From assembly GCA_018806985.1 (NCBI GenBank), contig JADANN010000202.1, positions 1,674,001 through 1,738,000 on the forward strand: DNA of 64,000 bases, in the 5' to 3' direction. Numbering within the stretch: the stretch's first letter is position 1; the number at the start of each line of letters is the position of its first letter. The notes beneath the pieces are model-generated. The model saw nothing but the letters and a program-made list of their open reading frames with translations. It searched no databases and had not been told where the DNA came from. A program made the position numbers and the translations under genes. Origin of the DNA: Angiostrongylus vasorum (taxonomy: Eukaryota; Nematoda; Chromadorea; Rhabditida; Metastrongylidae). This document shows, one piece after another, positions 10,361 to 19,924 of the stretch.

Positions 10361-11804
10361 TTACTTTTTGCCTCACCAACCTGTTTCTCGATGAGTTAGC
10401 TTCTTTTCTTAAATCTCATCTCGACCATTACTACCCACTTGAGGCTAGCACTGGTTAAGAACCACTCAGTGAGGTGATGAATGCAAGATCCGGTCAAGCA
10501 CCAGGTCCGGCAAGACCAGTTAGATAGCTCTGTTCGTCAGAGGGTTTTGCATCGACCTATCGGACACAGTTTCGATCCTGATGCAGTGTTTAGCTCCGAT
10601 TTAAGTCAAATGTTGCAGGCCCTGGGATTTCCGCCCATTAGTGAGTTTGCGCTTCTTACAAAGTATACATATTTATAAATTTAGCTCCATCGACAAAATA
10701 TGGAATAAATTTCCCACCAGTTTGGTTGATTAGACACAACTGAATGGTGAGATTTTTCTTCAAGGTGCAGTACAACTGTAGAGTTATTTAGCATTAATTG
10801 AAACTCGATACATATTTATTGCGGGGAGGAACATCTCTGATCACTGAAAATTCTTCATTGAGCTTCGAATTATGCTAATTATGCTTAGAATTGATTCATG
10901 TGTTTATATGATATTCCGAACGCATGTAATCTAAGCGGCAATGGCATCTCTGGGACTACTAGGGATTCGCAGTTCATCGCCTCGACTCAGCACAGATTTT
11001 GATGATTCTTCCTCCAGATTTGTTCAAAACGACAATGGAGGCGAACTCATCGGAATCAGCACAATGCGGCACAAATTTATTTGGTGCATTGGATAAGTCT
11101 GCTCTTCCATCAATTCAACTAAACAATGACGCTGCCGAAATACTAGGAAGTTTCTACGATCTGTTCGCACTGCTTTTTTTTCTCATGTTTAGGTCGTCTG
11201 TTGAGTAGTGTAGTTATTGCTGCTCTTTCACGCACATGATGGCCACTTACTTCCTGCGCCATAGTCTAGCAAACCACAGCATAAAGAACGAAAGAGAAGG
11301 ACAGGATTGAGAATACTGACTTGGTATGAGTAGGTGCTCTCGAGGATGCATTTCACTCCATGGACATGATTTGAGTGCGATGCACGGGGCGGGCTGTCAC
11401 CGAGAGATAAAAACAATGTAGAGCGCGTTATTCTTCTGTTCCTTGTCTCTTCGTTAATTCACAAATCTGGAAAGCAAGTATCCTATTTGAATACGTTGTC
11501 TTGTTTCCCAAAGCAAGATTTTTCGACTTTCGCTGTTTTCTAGACAGTGCACGCTTCGATTTGGAACACTACTAAGGTGGTATTGGACCTAAATTCTCAA
11601 TTTTCGCATTATTATTATTACAGTTCACATTTACATAAGCTATTCTCCCTTTACCGATGGGCGTAAATTGAAAAGGCCTTTTAAGTGTTTGTATAGAACG
11701 GATTCATGTAACTCCGTAAAAGTATATCGTCCCTCATCATGGTTAGGGAGATGTTCTCGGGTGTCGGCGGCAGGGTTTCCCAAGATGAGGAGTATAGCAT
11801 TTCC
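10361..11804. other. No clear gene; possible old LINE scrap
   Basis: A short plus-strand frame near 10,460-10,510 contains QAPGP followed by A-R-P, reminiscent of the APGPD motif upstream of RTE reverse transcriptases, but the match is too short to call. The remainder, including a 69-residue frame at 10,999-11,208, has no recognisable content. Confidence 0.3.
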
Positions 11805-12030
11805 ATAAGGAAGGCCTAGCTAAGAGTAAACCAATACCAGGATCCACCACCGTCGTGGTACCAATCTAGTCGCATGGTGGCAAATCTCCCTCTGTTCCAC
11901 AAGCGCGGCGTCTGCCTGTGGTGATGACGACCTGGAGCAGACTTTTGGCCAAGGCGACCACGGGAATCCAGGAGCCACAATGGCGAGACCAGCAAAACAC
12001 CGAAAGAACGGAAACTATATAGGAGCCTGC
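11805..12030 (-). repeat. Unclassified dispersed repeat R1, minus strand
   Basis: The complement shares an ordered series of words with 30,735-31,035 on the plus strand: CTGGATTCCCG, AGTCTGCTCCAGGTC, GATTTGCCACCAT, ACGGTGGTGGATC and TTGGTATTGGTTTACTC. Both copies are non-coding. It may be the 5' untranslated part of the RTE LINE, but the window does not contain a copy joined to RTE coding, so this is a guess. Confidence 0.7.
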
Positions 12031-12099
12031 ACAACTACTGAGGGACGCGCCATCCAAGTATCAATTATCCAAGTAGGGTTTCACGTATTGTCCGGACCC

Positions 12100-12350
12100 T
12101 AGTAATTTTTCATTGGATTCGTGGTCTCGGATCCGCCATCCGTTTAATAACGGCTTTCTATTCCTTTATAAGCAAACTTCTAGTTCTAGTTTTCGTTTTT
12201 AGTTGGAATTCTACGACATTCAAGATGAAATGGCAATCTTCAAGCAGCAGCCGAAACCACACCTAAAGGTTTGAGGATCTTCATGGATAACGGATGCGAG
12301 GAAACGAATCGAATGTGAGAAGCGCTGTGATCTGCGCAGTAGAAATGAAG
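12100..12350 (+). repeat. SINE3-like fragment
   Basis: TCTACGACATTCAAGATGAAAT, then GATGCGAGGA and CGAATGTGAGAAGCGCTG, occur in the same order as the complement of 14,600-14,740 and 33,250-33,360. The tRNA-like head is not recognisable in this copy. Confidence 0.5.
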
Positions 12351-12359
12351 ACATGTCGT

Positions 12360-12834
12360 ACAAAATGTAATTAAATTTTTTTTATAAAATAAAAAACTAT
12401 CATATTTTGCAGTGCAAGGAGTGATTGGATCAATCCTGCACCACAGCGTAAAAAGCGGCCTGTCTGTTCCAGTATAGCGATTTGGTGCAATTGTTGTCTA
12501 GAAAAGCTGCCTCCAATCATCTTAGGCTGGTAATTGAATTTGGTGAACGGGACTATATTCCAGCATAAATTTTCAGGATTTCATGAGGAATCAACTCAGC
12601 CAGTACTCAAAAACAATTGTGCAAGAGCGGAATCCTCAGCTACGCTGTTGACGTCACCTGGAAATCCGAGTGCCTCAGATCTTACTGATCATTGATGCGA
12701 TGAAACTATTAAAAGAATTGTCTAATATTTGAAGACGTCATATGTAAAAAAATTATCGTAGATAGAGAGTTTATCAAAGAACTGGTAATTGAGTTATGTC
12801 GTCTCCTTCCGATATCCAATTTTCGAGGGCACTG
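12360..12834. other. No gene; weak repeat R2
   Basis: Part of this stretch (about 12,425-12,530; words TTGGATCAATCCTG, CTGTCTGTT and GATTTGGTGC) resembles 45,220-45,330. The relation is weak, and no coding or element class could be assigned. Confidence 0.35.
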
Positions 12835-13115
12835 CATAAAGCGGTGATTAGGAGTGCGCTGCAATATACCCAAGTTCGATCCCACACCTCAGGCTCACCA
12901 AGCTTTCGTTCCCTTGGTATTGGGCAAATTTTGGTACTAGTGCTGTCTTGGTGGCTGGCAGCACTGAATCATACAACCGTAGGGCACCGCGAGTCATTGG
13001 ATAAGCTAAGTATGCATTCAGTCACCTCTAACGGTGCTCGATGAAGTCGAAGGAATGGTGCATTGCACGAGGATTGATCAACGATGAAAGCTTTATCCTT
13101 ATGTTTTTATCCCAT
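12835..13115 (+). repeat. SINE1, diverged, plus strand
   Basis: A diverged tRNA-like head (B box region AAGTTCGATCCCAC) is followed by CACCGCGAGTCATTGGA, ATGCATTCAGTCACCTC and a tail AAGCTTTATCCTTATG. It lies head-out, back to back with the minus-strand SINE1 at 13,189, separated by about 70 bases. Confidence 0.75.
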
Positions 13116-13188
13116 TTTTTACTGAAATGAAAAAATCTGAGCTCAGTTGGCACCAAATCGAAATGCATGTAAATTCCACACACTCAAC

Positions 13189-13466
13189 GGATAAAATAAA
13201 GCTCTCAGTGTTGATCGATCCTCGAAGGATGCGCCATGCATTTTACTTCATTAAGTATCGTTTGGAGGTTATTGAGTGCAAATCTGGGCTTTACTATGAC
13301 TCGCTTTGGCCTACCGATGTACTGAACCAGTGCTGCTATCCTCCCAGACAAGTCTTCCACGAATTTGACGACCTCTGAGGGATGAAAAGCTTGTTGAGTC
13401 TTGGGGGCGGGTATCGATCCCGTGTGAGTGGCAGGGCGCCCCCCAACCACCTCGCTACACGAGCTC
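13189..13466 (-). repeat. SINE1, minus strand
   Basis: The tail complement GGATAAAATAAAGCTCTCAG is at the left. The body landmarks GGATGCGCCATGCATT and CTGCTATCCTCCCAGACAAG follow, and the head complement with B box GTATCGATCCCGTG is at the right. Confidence 0.85.
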
Positions 13467-13529
13467 ATGACAGTGATATTACATTGAAATATCAATGTAG
13501 AAAATAGGCCGACCCCTGTAGATACAACC

Positions 13530-13976
13530 CTCTGGTGTACCTATAGAAGCCAATGGCCGTCTATTGCAGGCAACAGCGGTAAACATCTTGCCTTCTGTGC
13601 AGTATGTTTTTTTCTTCTTAATGCTCAACTTCAACATTTTCAGCAGCATTTATTATGACTATAATTCCTCAAATTAGTGGTTTGCAAATGTTATGTTCGG
13701 CGCATTTACTGTTTTCCTATAGCCGATCCACGATGATTTCGCAATCTTGTTGGTTTAATGTTCATTCACCGCCGACAGCTTTATCCTTTGTTCTTTATGT
13801 CCGAGGCTGCGTCTAGCAGAAACCGAACGTTCCGAGTTCCAAGTGTAAGCAAGTTGGGTGTGAGCACAGCTTCTGCAATAGTGAAAAATAATTAAAATTT
13901 CTTTCCTGAAAATTTCTTTTAATCATGATGATTTGCAGGCTTGTGGGAAATATGACTGCAACAATTTATGGTCACG
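13530..13976 (+). promoter_or_regulatory. 5' flank shared by two receptor copies
   Basis: GTGTACCTATAG, CAATGGCCG and TATTGCAGGCAACA here correspond to GTGTACCTATAGAG, CAGTGGCCG and TATTCCTGACAATG upstream of the receptor gene at 49,866. The retained similarity outside coding sequence suggests that the duplication carried the promoter region along. No TATA box or defined transcription-factor site could be assigned. Confidence 0.35.
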
Positions 13977-15778
13977 ATGGGTGCCAAGGCGAGTCCGGCT
14001 GTGCGAGTGATTTGTGCTATTCCTATTTTTCTTCCCTCAGTTCTAGGAATGGCACTCCATTCTATCGTTTTGACAGCATTCTACAGGGCAGTCGAATTTC
14101 GAAACCAAGAGAAAAAAAATTGAACGCAACTATTATTTTCAGGCTTTAAGATCAGCCTTTCTTTTTTGTTTGCTTCTACAACAAGTATTAGGAGGTGAAT
14201 CCTTAGCGCAATATTAACTTTCATCTTCTACGATAACAGACCGCACGATTAGGTTTCCACGTACCTTCAGGGAGTCTGATATAAGTGTGGCATGTGGTCA
14301 ATCCTCGCCTTCTCAGAATCGTTGGCAAGTTCACCATTGCAGGACTGGAAAAAGTTTCGCAGCAGCTAACATCTACTCGCTGTTTGTGTTCCTATACATG
14401 GCCTTCCCACTTACGCTAACTGGAGTGCAGGTGGATTTCTCTTAAGCAATTTTTTTTCCTATTTCTTAATGGAATTTGGAAAAACATTTATTCTTTTCGT
14501 GGTTGCGAATGGTCTAAATAATTCTCTCAGGCAAATATGAAATTGTTAGCAGTTTTTTGTTCAATTCGTAGCTGATTACTTCGATTCTCTGCAGCTCCGC
14601 GGATCCCAGCACTTCTCACATTCGATACGTCTTTTCGTCTTCTCGCATCCATCATCTACGAAAGTCTTTCAACTTTTACGTGTGAAGCTGGTTGAGTATT
14701 TTCATCTAATCTTGAATGTCGTAGAATGCTGGTAGAGCAATTCTCCGTAGAGTCCTGAGATAGGAGTTGGCTGAATTGGATTACAGAGAGTAATTTTTCC
14801 CCGGGCAAGTCCGATACCAATTTCCCGAGCCCGGAGAGATGACAGGCTCCGTGAGTTTGAGAAGCGATCAGACCAGCACCATGGTTGTGGTGACCGACAT
14901 CATTACCACAGTGCTATCGGTATTCTATGATGTGAGAATAAAACTATAATAAGATGAAACTCTTTGGGCTTATGCGATTGTATACGACAACGTCTTATCT
15001 GCGTGAACATCAGCTACTTTCAATATTCAGACTGAAAAGGATTACTGTAGGTTTGAGCGTTTCTGAGTTTCAACATTTCAGCACCTGAAGTAGTTGACTA
15101 GTGAGAGTGTGCACCATTTTAGCTTCTAATATATCAAAACACGTGTTGGCGGCTCCGATGGTATAATATACGTAATCATCTGCACGAGAATTAAGATTAG
15201 GACATCGCAACAAAACCGTGCTGGCGGAGTCTCAAGAAATGAAAAACGATTCTTTATCCAGTTAAGCATTTTTGCTCCCATTGCAATAACCTTCATTCTT
15301 CGGACCTTATAATTCGGTTGTAAATTGATTGCGTCACGGAATTGAACATTTGGCCTGCCAGAGAAATCTCGATATTCCACATGGATATCCCGTACACGGT
15401 TTTTTACCGTATAAATTCTAGCGTAAAGGGCAGATGTGAAGATGCGAGATCGTAGAGAGACTGAAACTTTCGGTTTTATTTTTTCATCGAGTTCATTGTT
15501 TTATCCCCCAACCGTCCCACGTAATTCGTCATCAGAGATTCTTTCATTCTTAAAAACCGTTCCTTGATAAACGCTGATCGAAGTAGTTTCAGACAATACC
15601 ACTCGGCGTGTTCATTGCCTTCGAAGTGGCAATGTTCATTTTCATTCCGATGCTTGGCGTAATTGGTCGTCACCGCTTTATCCTTGTTGCTGTCGAGAAC
15701 CTAGTCACTATCGCTAACTTCCTACACTCACCGATTCTAGTGCTAGTTTTCAATACGGACGTTCAAAAAATCTGCTAG
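13977..15778 (+). pseudogene. Serpentine receptor pseudogene (lacks TM3-TM4 exons)
   Basis: This is a decayed relative of the receptor gene at 49,866-54,889. The first exon (13,977-14,087, MGAKASPAVRVICAIP) has the same 111-base length as its counterpart, but its donor is GC instead of GT. The TM2 exon (14,343-14,430) keeps AFPLTLTGVQ-type sequence but has lost 35 bases, which breaks the frame. No TM3 or TM4 exons are found before the TM5 exon (15,123-15,261), which has a frameshift. The last exon (15,593-15,778) is open and ends at a stop: TM6, then GRHRFILVAVENL and a TM7 ending SPILVLVFN. A SINE3 sits where the middle exons should be. A functional receptor is not possible from this copy. 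Confidence 0.8.
14660..14960 (-). repeat. SINE3, minus strand
   Basis: The complement shows a tRNA-like head around 14,870-14,930: GATAGCACTGTGGTAATGATG as a degenerate A-box area, and a CTGATCGCTTC B-box area. The rest resembles the better copy at 62,905. The body includes TCTACGACATTCAAGATTAG. Assignment as a SINE rests on this tRNA resemblance and on several dispersed copies in the window. Confidence 0.5.
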
Positions 15779-16001
15779 TGAACTTTTCCGAAGTTGTCAT
15801 TCTGTGTGTATGGGATTTTCATGCCTCAAAGTAATACTGCATCGCCAGAGGCAAACGAAATGCTCTTCTGAAACCTTGGCCACATATGCTTGAAATGAAA
15901 TGTGGAAGTTATTTTGAAACTTTTATTCTAATTTCGGAACAAATGAAGAACTTGTGAGCGAGACTTTTCTTATTAAGAATCTTAGTTTTGAACATTGATT
16001 T

Positions 16002-16311
16002 TGGTTCATAAACAAATAAAGGATAAAGCTCTCGGCGTTGATAAATCCTTGAGGGATGCGCCACGCATTCGACTTCATTAAGCATCGTTTGGATGTGAAT
16101 GAATGCACATCTAGGGCTTTTACAATGACTCGCGGTGGCCTACCGATGTATCTAGTGAGTGCTGCTATCCTCTCAGACAAGTCTGGTACCAAATTACCGA
16201 TCCCGGAGGGATTGAAGGCCTGGTGGGCTATAGGCGCGAAATCAATCCCACGTTTGTGTTGCAAAGCGCCTCCGACCACTGCGCCACACGCGCCACATTC
16301 TGGTTCATGAA
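16002..16311 (-). repeat. SINE1, minus strand, with target duplication
   Basis: The element (about 16,013-16,296) runs from AAAGGATAAAGCTCTCGGCG to the head complement GCGCCACACGCGCC. TGGTTCATAAA (16,002-16,012) and TGGTTCATGAA (16,301-16,311) flank it as an 11-bp target duplication with one mismatch. The duplicate copy at 34,455 keeps the two flanks identical. Confidence 0.9.
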
Positions 16312-16439
16312 GTAAGAATTTTTCATAAGCTTCAGCACGGGAGTAAATAATACTCACTAGGTTCCACCTGTTTTGAATTAGTGAAGTAGTAGAACTTGAG
16401 AATTGGGTACTTTGATGACCATAGTACTACACATCTGCT

Positions 16440-16710
16440 CGTGTTTTGCTTGGAGGCGCCACTGCGACACACACGTGGAATCGATCCCCGCGCCATGGCC
16501 CACCAAAAATTCCATCCCTCCGGGGTCGGCAAATTGGTCTGGGAGGATAGCAGCACTGGCTCTATACTTCAGTAGGCCACCGCGAGTCATTGTAAAGGCC
16601 AGATATGCATTCAATCACCACCAACGATACTTAGTGAAGTCGAATGCATGGCGCATCGATCAGGCATTGATCAACGCCGAGAGCTTTATCCTTGTTTATC
16701 CTTTATCTGC
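16440..16710 (+). repeat. SINE1, plus strand
   Basis: The head is truncated to GCTTGGAGGCGCCACTGCG. The B box GGAATCGATCCCCG, body and tail GAGAGCTTTATCCTTG are present. It lies head-to-head with the SINE1 at 16,013, and the arrangement is repeated at 34,455-35,145. Confidence 0.85.
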
Positions 16711-16774
16711 TTGTGGATTATCAAGACTGCTTCCTACCACATGAAAAACGTAATTCTATGTGTTAATACAATTC

Positions 16775-17015
16775 TTTATAACTTCTACGAAGCTGAGATA
16801 TTTGCAAAACTCTGGACCGCAGGTGCCTATGGTGGGGAACGAACGCGCTATTGTCCTTTCCGGGGAGTAACGCGTTCACCACCACACCATGCGGGTCCTT
16901 CGTTTTCGCCTGTCTCTCAGCTAGTTCTATCGATCTTTTGCCATCAGCAATCACCCGTCAACGGGATTGATCTGGGGAGCCCAAATCGGCATTGAACCCA
17001 GTTAAGCTGAAGCTA
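16775..17015 (-). repeat. SINE2, minus strand
   Basis: On the minus strand the element carries GCATGGTGTGGTGGTGAAC as a degenerate A box and GCGCGTTCGTTCCCCACC as a B box, then CAGAGTTTTGCAAATATCTC and AACTTCTACGAAG. The upstream part GTTCAATGCCGATTTGGGC, as also seen near 40,575, is included at the right edge. Confidence 0.8.
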
Positions 17016-17072
17016 TAGTTGCAATCACAATTTTAACCTTTTTATTTACTGCCTACTTTTTTTTTTTTTTAA

Positions 17073-17245
17073 TGGCAGGGTATATTGCGAAATATAACTT
17101 CTACGAAGCTGAGATATTTGCAAAACTCTGGACCGCAGGTGCCTATGGTGGGGAACGAACGCGCTATTGTCCTTTCCGGGGAGTAACGCGTTCACCACCA
17201 CACCATGCGGGTCCTTCTGTTTCGCCTGTCTCTCAGCTCTTTAAA
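17073..17245 (-). repeat. SINE2, minus strand, second copy
   Basis: About 150 bases are near-identical to 16,775-16,925. The tail side includes GGCAGGGTATATTGCGAAAT. Two almost identical SINE2 units within 320 bases in the same orientation point to a recent local tandem duplication rather than two insertions. Confidence 0.85.
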
Positions 17246-18079
17246 CAATTCTTTATGTTCTTTTTTGCTGCAATGTAGTTATACACAGTAAATTCGCCTG
17301 CTATGCATCATTCAAATCTTCGACGTCTGTTAAGTGGATCTTCCAAGACGCGTCTGGCATCGATTTCATAACATTTGAAGGTATTTATAAGGTGCACAGA
17401 AATAAAAAAGCGCTAGCGCTCAATTTAGGATGGTCTCTATTACAACTTGTTATTCCATAATCCTCATGATTTCTTGAAGAGCAATTTAACACATTGGCGA
17501 CGAAGCCGAAATACTGGGTACTTGACGCATGGGATCACTACTCGTTTTTAGGCACGTAAAGTCCGTTTCCGTTGCACGTTTGACCCTGTGATTAATTTTT
17601 TCTTCGTTTTTTATTGGTATTTTCAACGTTCCCCATAGCCTCACATCTCCTGTGTCCTCCTATATTTTCATTTGTTTTTGGGAAATCTTCCACTGTTCTT
17701 GTTCGCGATAAAAAAAACCCTATTCATTGCGTCCACATTGCTGTCGGCGTTCGACATGTTTTTTCCAAGAGATCCGAAGTGCATTTCCGTGGTTTGTAAT
17801 TTTGCTGTGTTGCTAGTAAATACCCACTGATACCAAGCGATGGGTAAAATTTATTTTGACGTTTGGAAATACTTCATTAACCGTTCGACAGAAATTAAAA
17901 CATGCTGTCTCTTTGCTATTGGCTAATGTAAAATCTACCAAATTTATTGCAAGGCTAGCCCAGTGACATAAAAGAAACCGCCGACTGGTGATGACGTGAA
18001 AACGTGCACTGGTTTGCTTGTCTTACGTTTCATTTCAAAATACATGTACTATGCCATGCTTCTAGGTATTTCTAACCCA
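17246..18079. other. No recognisable gene
   Basis: No exon chain or element was identified. A 61-residue plus-strand frame at 17,614 has no support. Confidence 0.4.
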
Positions 18080-18290
18080 AACGCAAAACTTGGACCTCGC
18101 GCTAGATCGAACCACGATTTTCCTTACCTTTCCCCTGCTCGCGCATTACACAACGCCATGGAGGCCCTTGCTTTGCTTTTCTCTCATGTAGTTTTCTATC
18201 TACCAGTGCCATGATTTCGCATAATACCATGCCGTGAAAACTGTAGTAGGCAGTAAATAAAGAAGTAAACATTGTATTTCTAACCGTTTT
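18080..18290 (-). repeat. SINE2-related element, minus strand
   Basis: Complement words resembling GGTTCGATCTAGCGCG, then GTCCAAG and CAGTAGGCAGTAAATAAAG-type ends, match the variant SINE at 50,560-50,744. The tRNA-like head is reversed here, with AGGCCCTTGCTTTGC at the 5' side of the element. Confidence 0.55.
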
Positions 18291-19259
18291 GTGCAGTGAA
18301 AAAGCGTGTGTTCACCATGCGAACACATTGCCTTCACTCCTTGTTAGTTTACTTCATTTGGTCATATTCACCTACATTCGCTACGAACTTTAGCCATACT
18401 TTTCATTTTAACTCTACGAGACGGGTAGTGCACATTAGTTGAAATTATCCATGTGTTTTTCATCTATCTTGCTCTTACACATCTAACGTTAAGAGACTGC
18501 GCTATTGAGGCAGCTCAACTTATTCGATAGTGTGAGATACGATGAGAGCAAAAATTGCAGTTTTCGCCTTGCAATTCTGTCCTTCTTATCTTTATAATTG
18601 TGATATCTGTGTTTCTGTTGTCCTACGTATTCAACGTGTTCTTTCTTGCATCTTCCTTTACTTTTGAAACATCTCCAATTTTTGCATGTGATAAAAAAAG
18701 TCAGTGCACCATTCTACCACATTGTTATCCGCACTTGGACGAACTCAAGACACGAAAAATGTCGAAGATTCTTTTATGTTTTCTCTATCTGCAGGTCTTA
18801 TACGATGTCCTTAAACGATCACAGCGATCGGAAATGAACTGGCATCAATTATTGCCCAAAGATATAAGTGCACAGGCATAATCACACCTGCGAAAGAAGA
18901 ATACAGTTTCTTTTCAATTGATATCGAGGGCAAATCCATGGAATCTCTTCCGCTGAGCCGTTGAAAAAGAATCTGAGGCATATTGGAGGAAATGCCAATA
19001 GATGTGGAAAAGAGGACAATAAATAGCAAAAATCCGACAATTATTGAGGAAAAGGAAAAGTTTTTTTGATCTGCGGCTTCCACACATCGTACACGTATTA
19101 TCCAATGCTGTTCCCTTCAAAGATGAAGTGTGTTCTAGTCTGACTCAAATAAACAAAAGTGTCTGAATGCTCCCATGTGGTAGGAAATGGTGGCAAGCAG
19201 TCAAGGATAAGGTGAGGTTTTGTTTGCTGATAGGAGCAATTGTGGGTGTAAACTGGTAC
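18291..19259. other. Mostly unassigned; possible membrane exon inside
   Basis: Hydrophobic frames occur on both strands, including a plus-strand 108-residue frame at 18,555-18,881. That frame starts with a hydrophobic run and contains cysteines, but it has no recognisable family. See 18,811-19,083 for the minus-strand candidate. Confidence 0.3.
18811..19083 (-). CDS. Unrecognised possible membrane-protein exon
   Basis: This is a 90-residue minus-strand frame. It has a predicted membrane segment (SSIIVGFLLFIVLFSTSI) near the start, a polar middle, then a second hydrophobic stretch near HLYLWAIIDASSFPI. A TCTTTCGCAG acceptor-like sequence lies inside. No family is recognised and no neighbouring exons could be linked, so it could equally be a chance frame in AT-rich DNA. 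Confidence 0.2.
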   Translation of the reverse strand: MEAADQKNFSFSSIIVGFLLFIVLFSTSIGISSNMPQILFQRLSGRDSMDLPSISIEKKLYSSFAGVIMPVHLYLWAIIDASSFPIAVIV

Positions 19260-19641
19260 GGCAGCGCTCCTCCTCATCAGAGACTGTCCTCGAGTTTACC
19301 CAGAATTCGAGTTGGGTTTTCTCGTCTATGTTTAGGCTCTTTTCTTTCAGCATAGAACACATAATACACCTCGACCACTAAGTAACTCTCTTACAAGAAA
19401 AAGCATAAATTTTAAGCAACGTCATAAGAACAAGCAAGAGAGAGAAAGAAAAAAGTCCGCGAAATAAGATCACTGTTAACAAAAACGTGTATCTACACAA
19501 TCGTCAATCTACAATCCATCACCTTTATCCCTTAATTATTTCAGTCATATTGTGAGCTATTACTGGTTATAGAAGTTATGCGAAAAAATTTTTGTCAGCT
19601 AGTCATCTGCAACCTTTACTTCTTATAAAAGGAAAAAAAGC
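19260..19641. repeat. Duplicated block, copy 2 (partner 5,525-5,870)
   Basis: TCTCGTCTATGTTTAGGCTC, TTTCAGCATAGAACACATAA and the GAGAGAAAGAAAAAAG run follow the order seen at 5,525-5,870. Several indels distinguish the two copies. Confidence 0.75.
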
Positions 19642-19916
19642 TAAGAGATAAAGCTCTCTGCATTGATAGATCCCTGAAGGATGCGCTGTGCATTCGGCTT
19701 CACAGGACATCGTTAGAAATGTCTGAATGCATATCTGGCCTATACAATGACTTGCGATAGCTCACCGACGAGACCAGTTAGTTCTGCTCTTCTCATGAAC
19801 AAATCCGGTTTCAATTTTCTGACCCCTAAAAGATAGAACGCTTGGTGAGCCTTGATCGCAGGATTGAATCCAGGTGTATTATAGGACACCTCCGGCCATC
19901 GCGCTACACACACCCT
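19642..19916 (-). repeat. SINE1, minus strand, diverged
   Basis: AGATAAAGCTCTCTGCATTG at the left, CAATGACTTGCGATAGC in the middle and CATCGCGCTACACACACCC at the right follow minus-strand SINE1. It is the duplicate of the SINE1 at 5,871, and the RTE LINE begins within about 10 bases of its head. Confidence 0.8.
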
Positions 19917-19924
19917 CTAATAAG

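Larger units (their letters stand above)
14600..16720. repeat. Direct segmental duplication, copy 1 (partner 33,240-35,150)
   Basis: The order SINE3, receptor TM5 exon, receptor last exon, minus-strand SINE1, 150-base spacer and plus-strand SINE1 is the same in both copies with high identity. Copy 2 has a deletion inside the last receptor exon that joins it to sequence near 15,945 of this copy. The minus-strand SINE1 has the same flanking target duplication in both copies, so the SINEs predate the duplication. Confidence 0.9.

Noticed and set aside
16403..16995. Overlapping 113-115 residue frames
   Set aside because: They are shadows of SINE1 and SINE2 read in different frames.
18555..18881. 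Secreted-like 108-residue frame
   Set aside because: The hydrophobic start and cysteines are suggestive, but there is no promoter, splice context or relative in the window.
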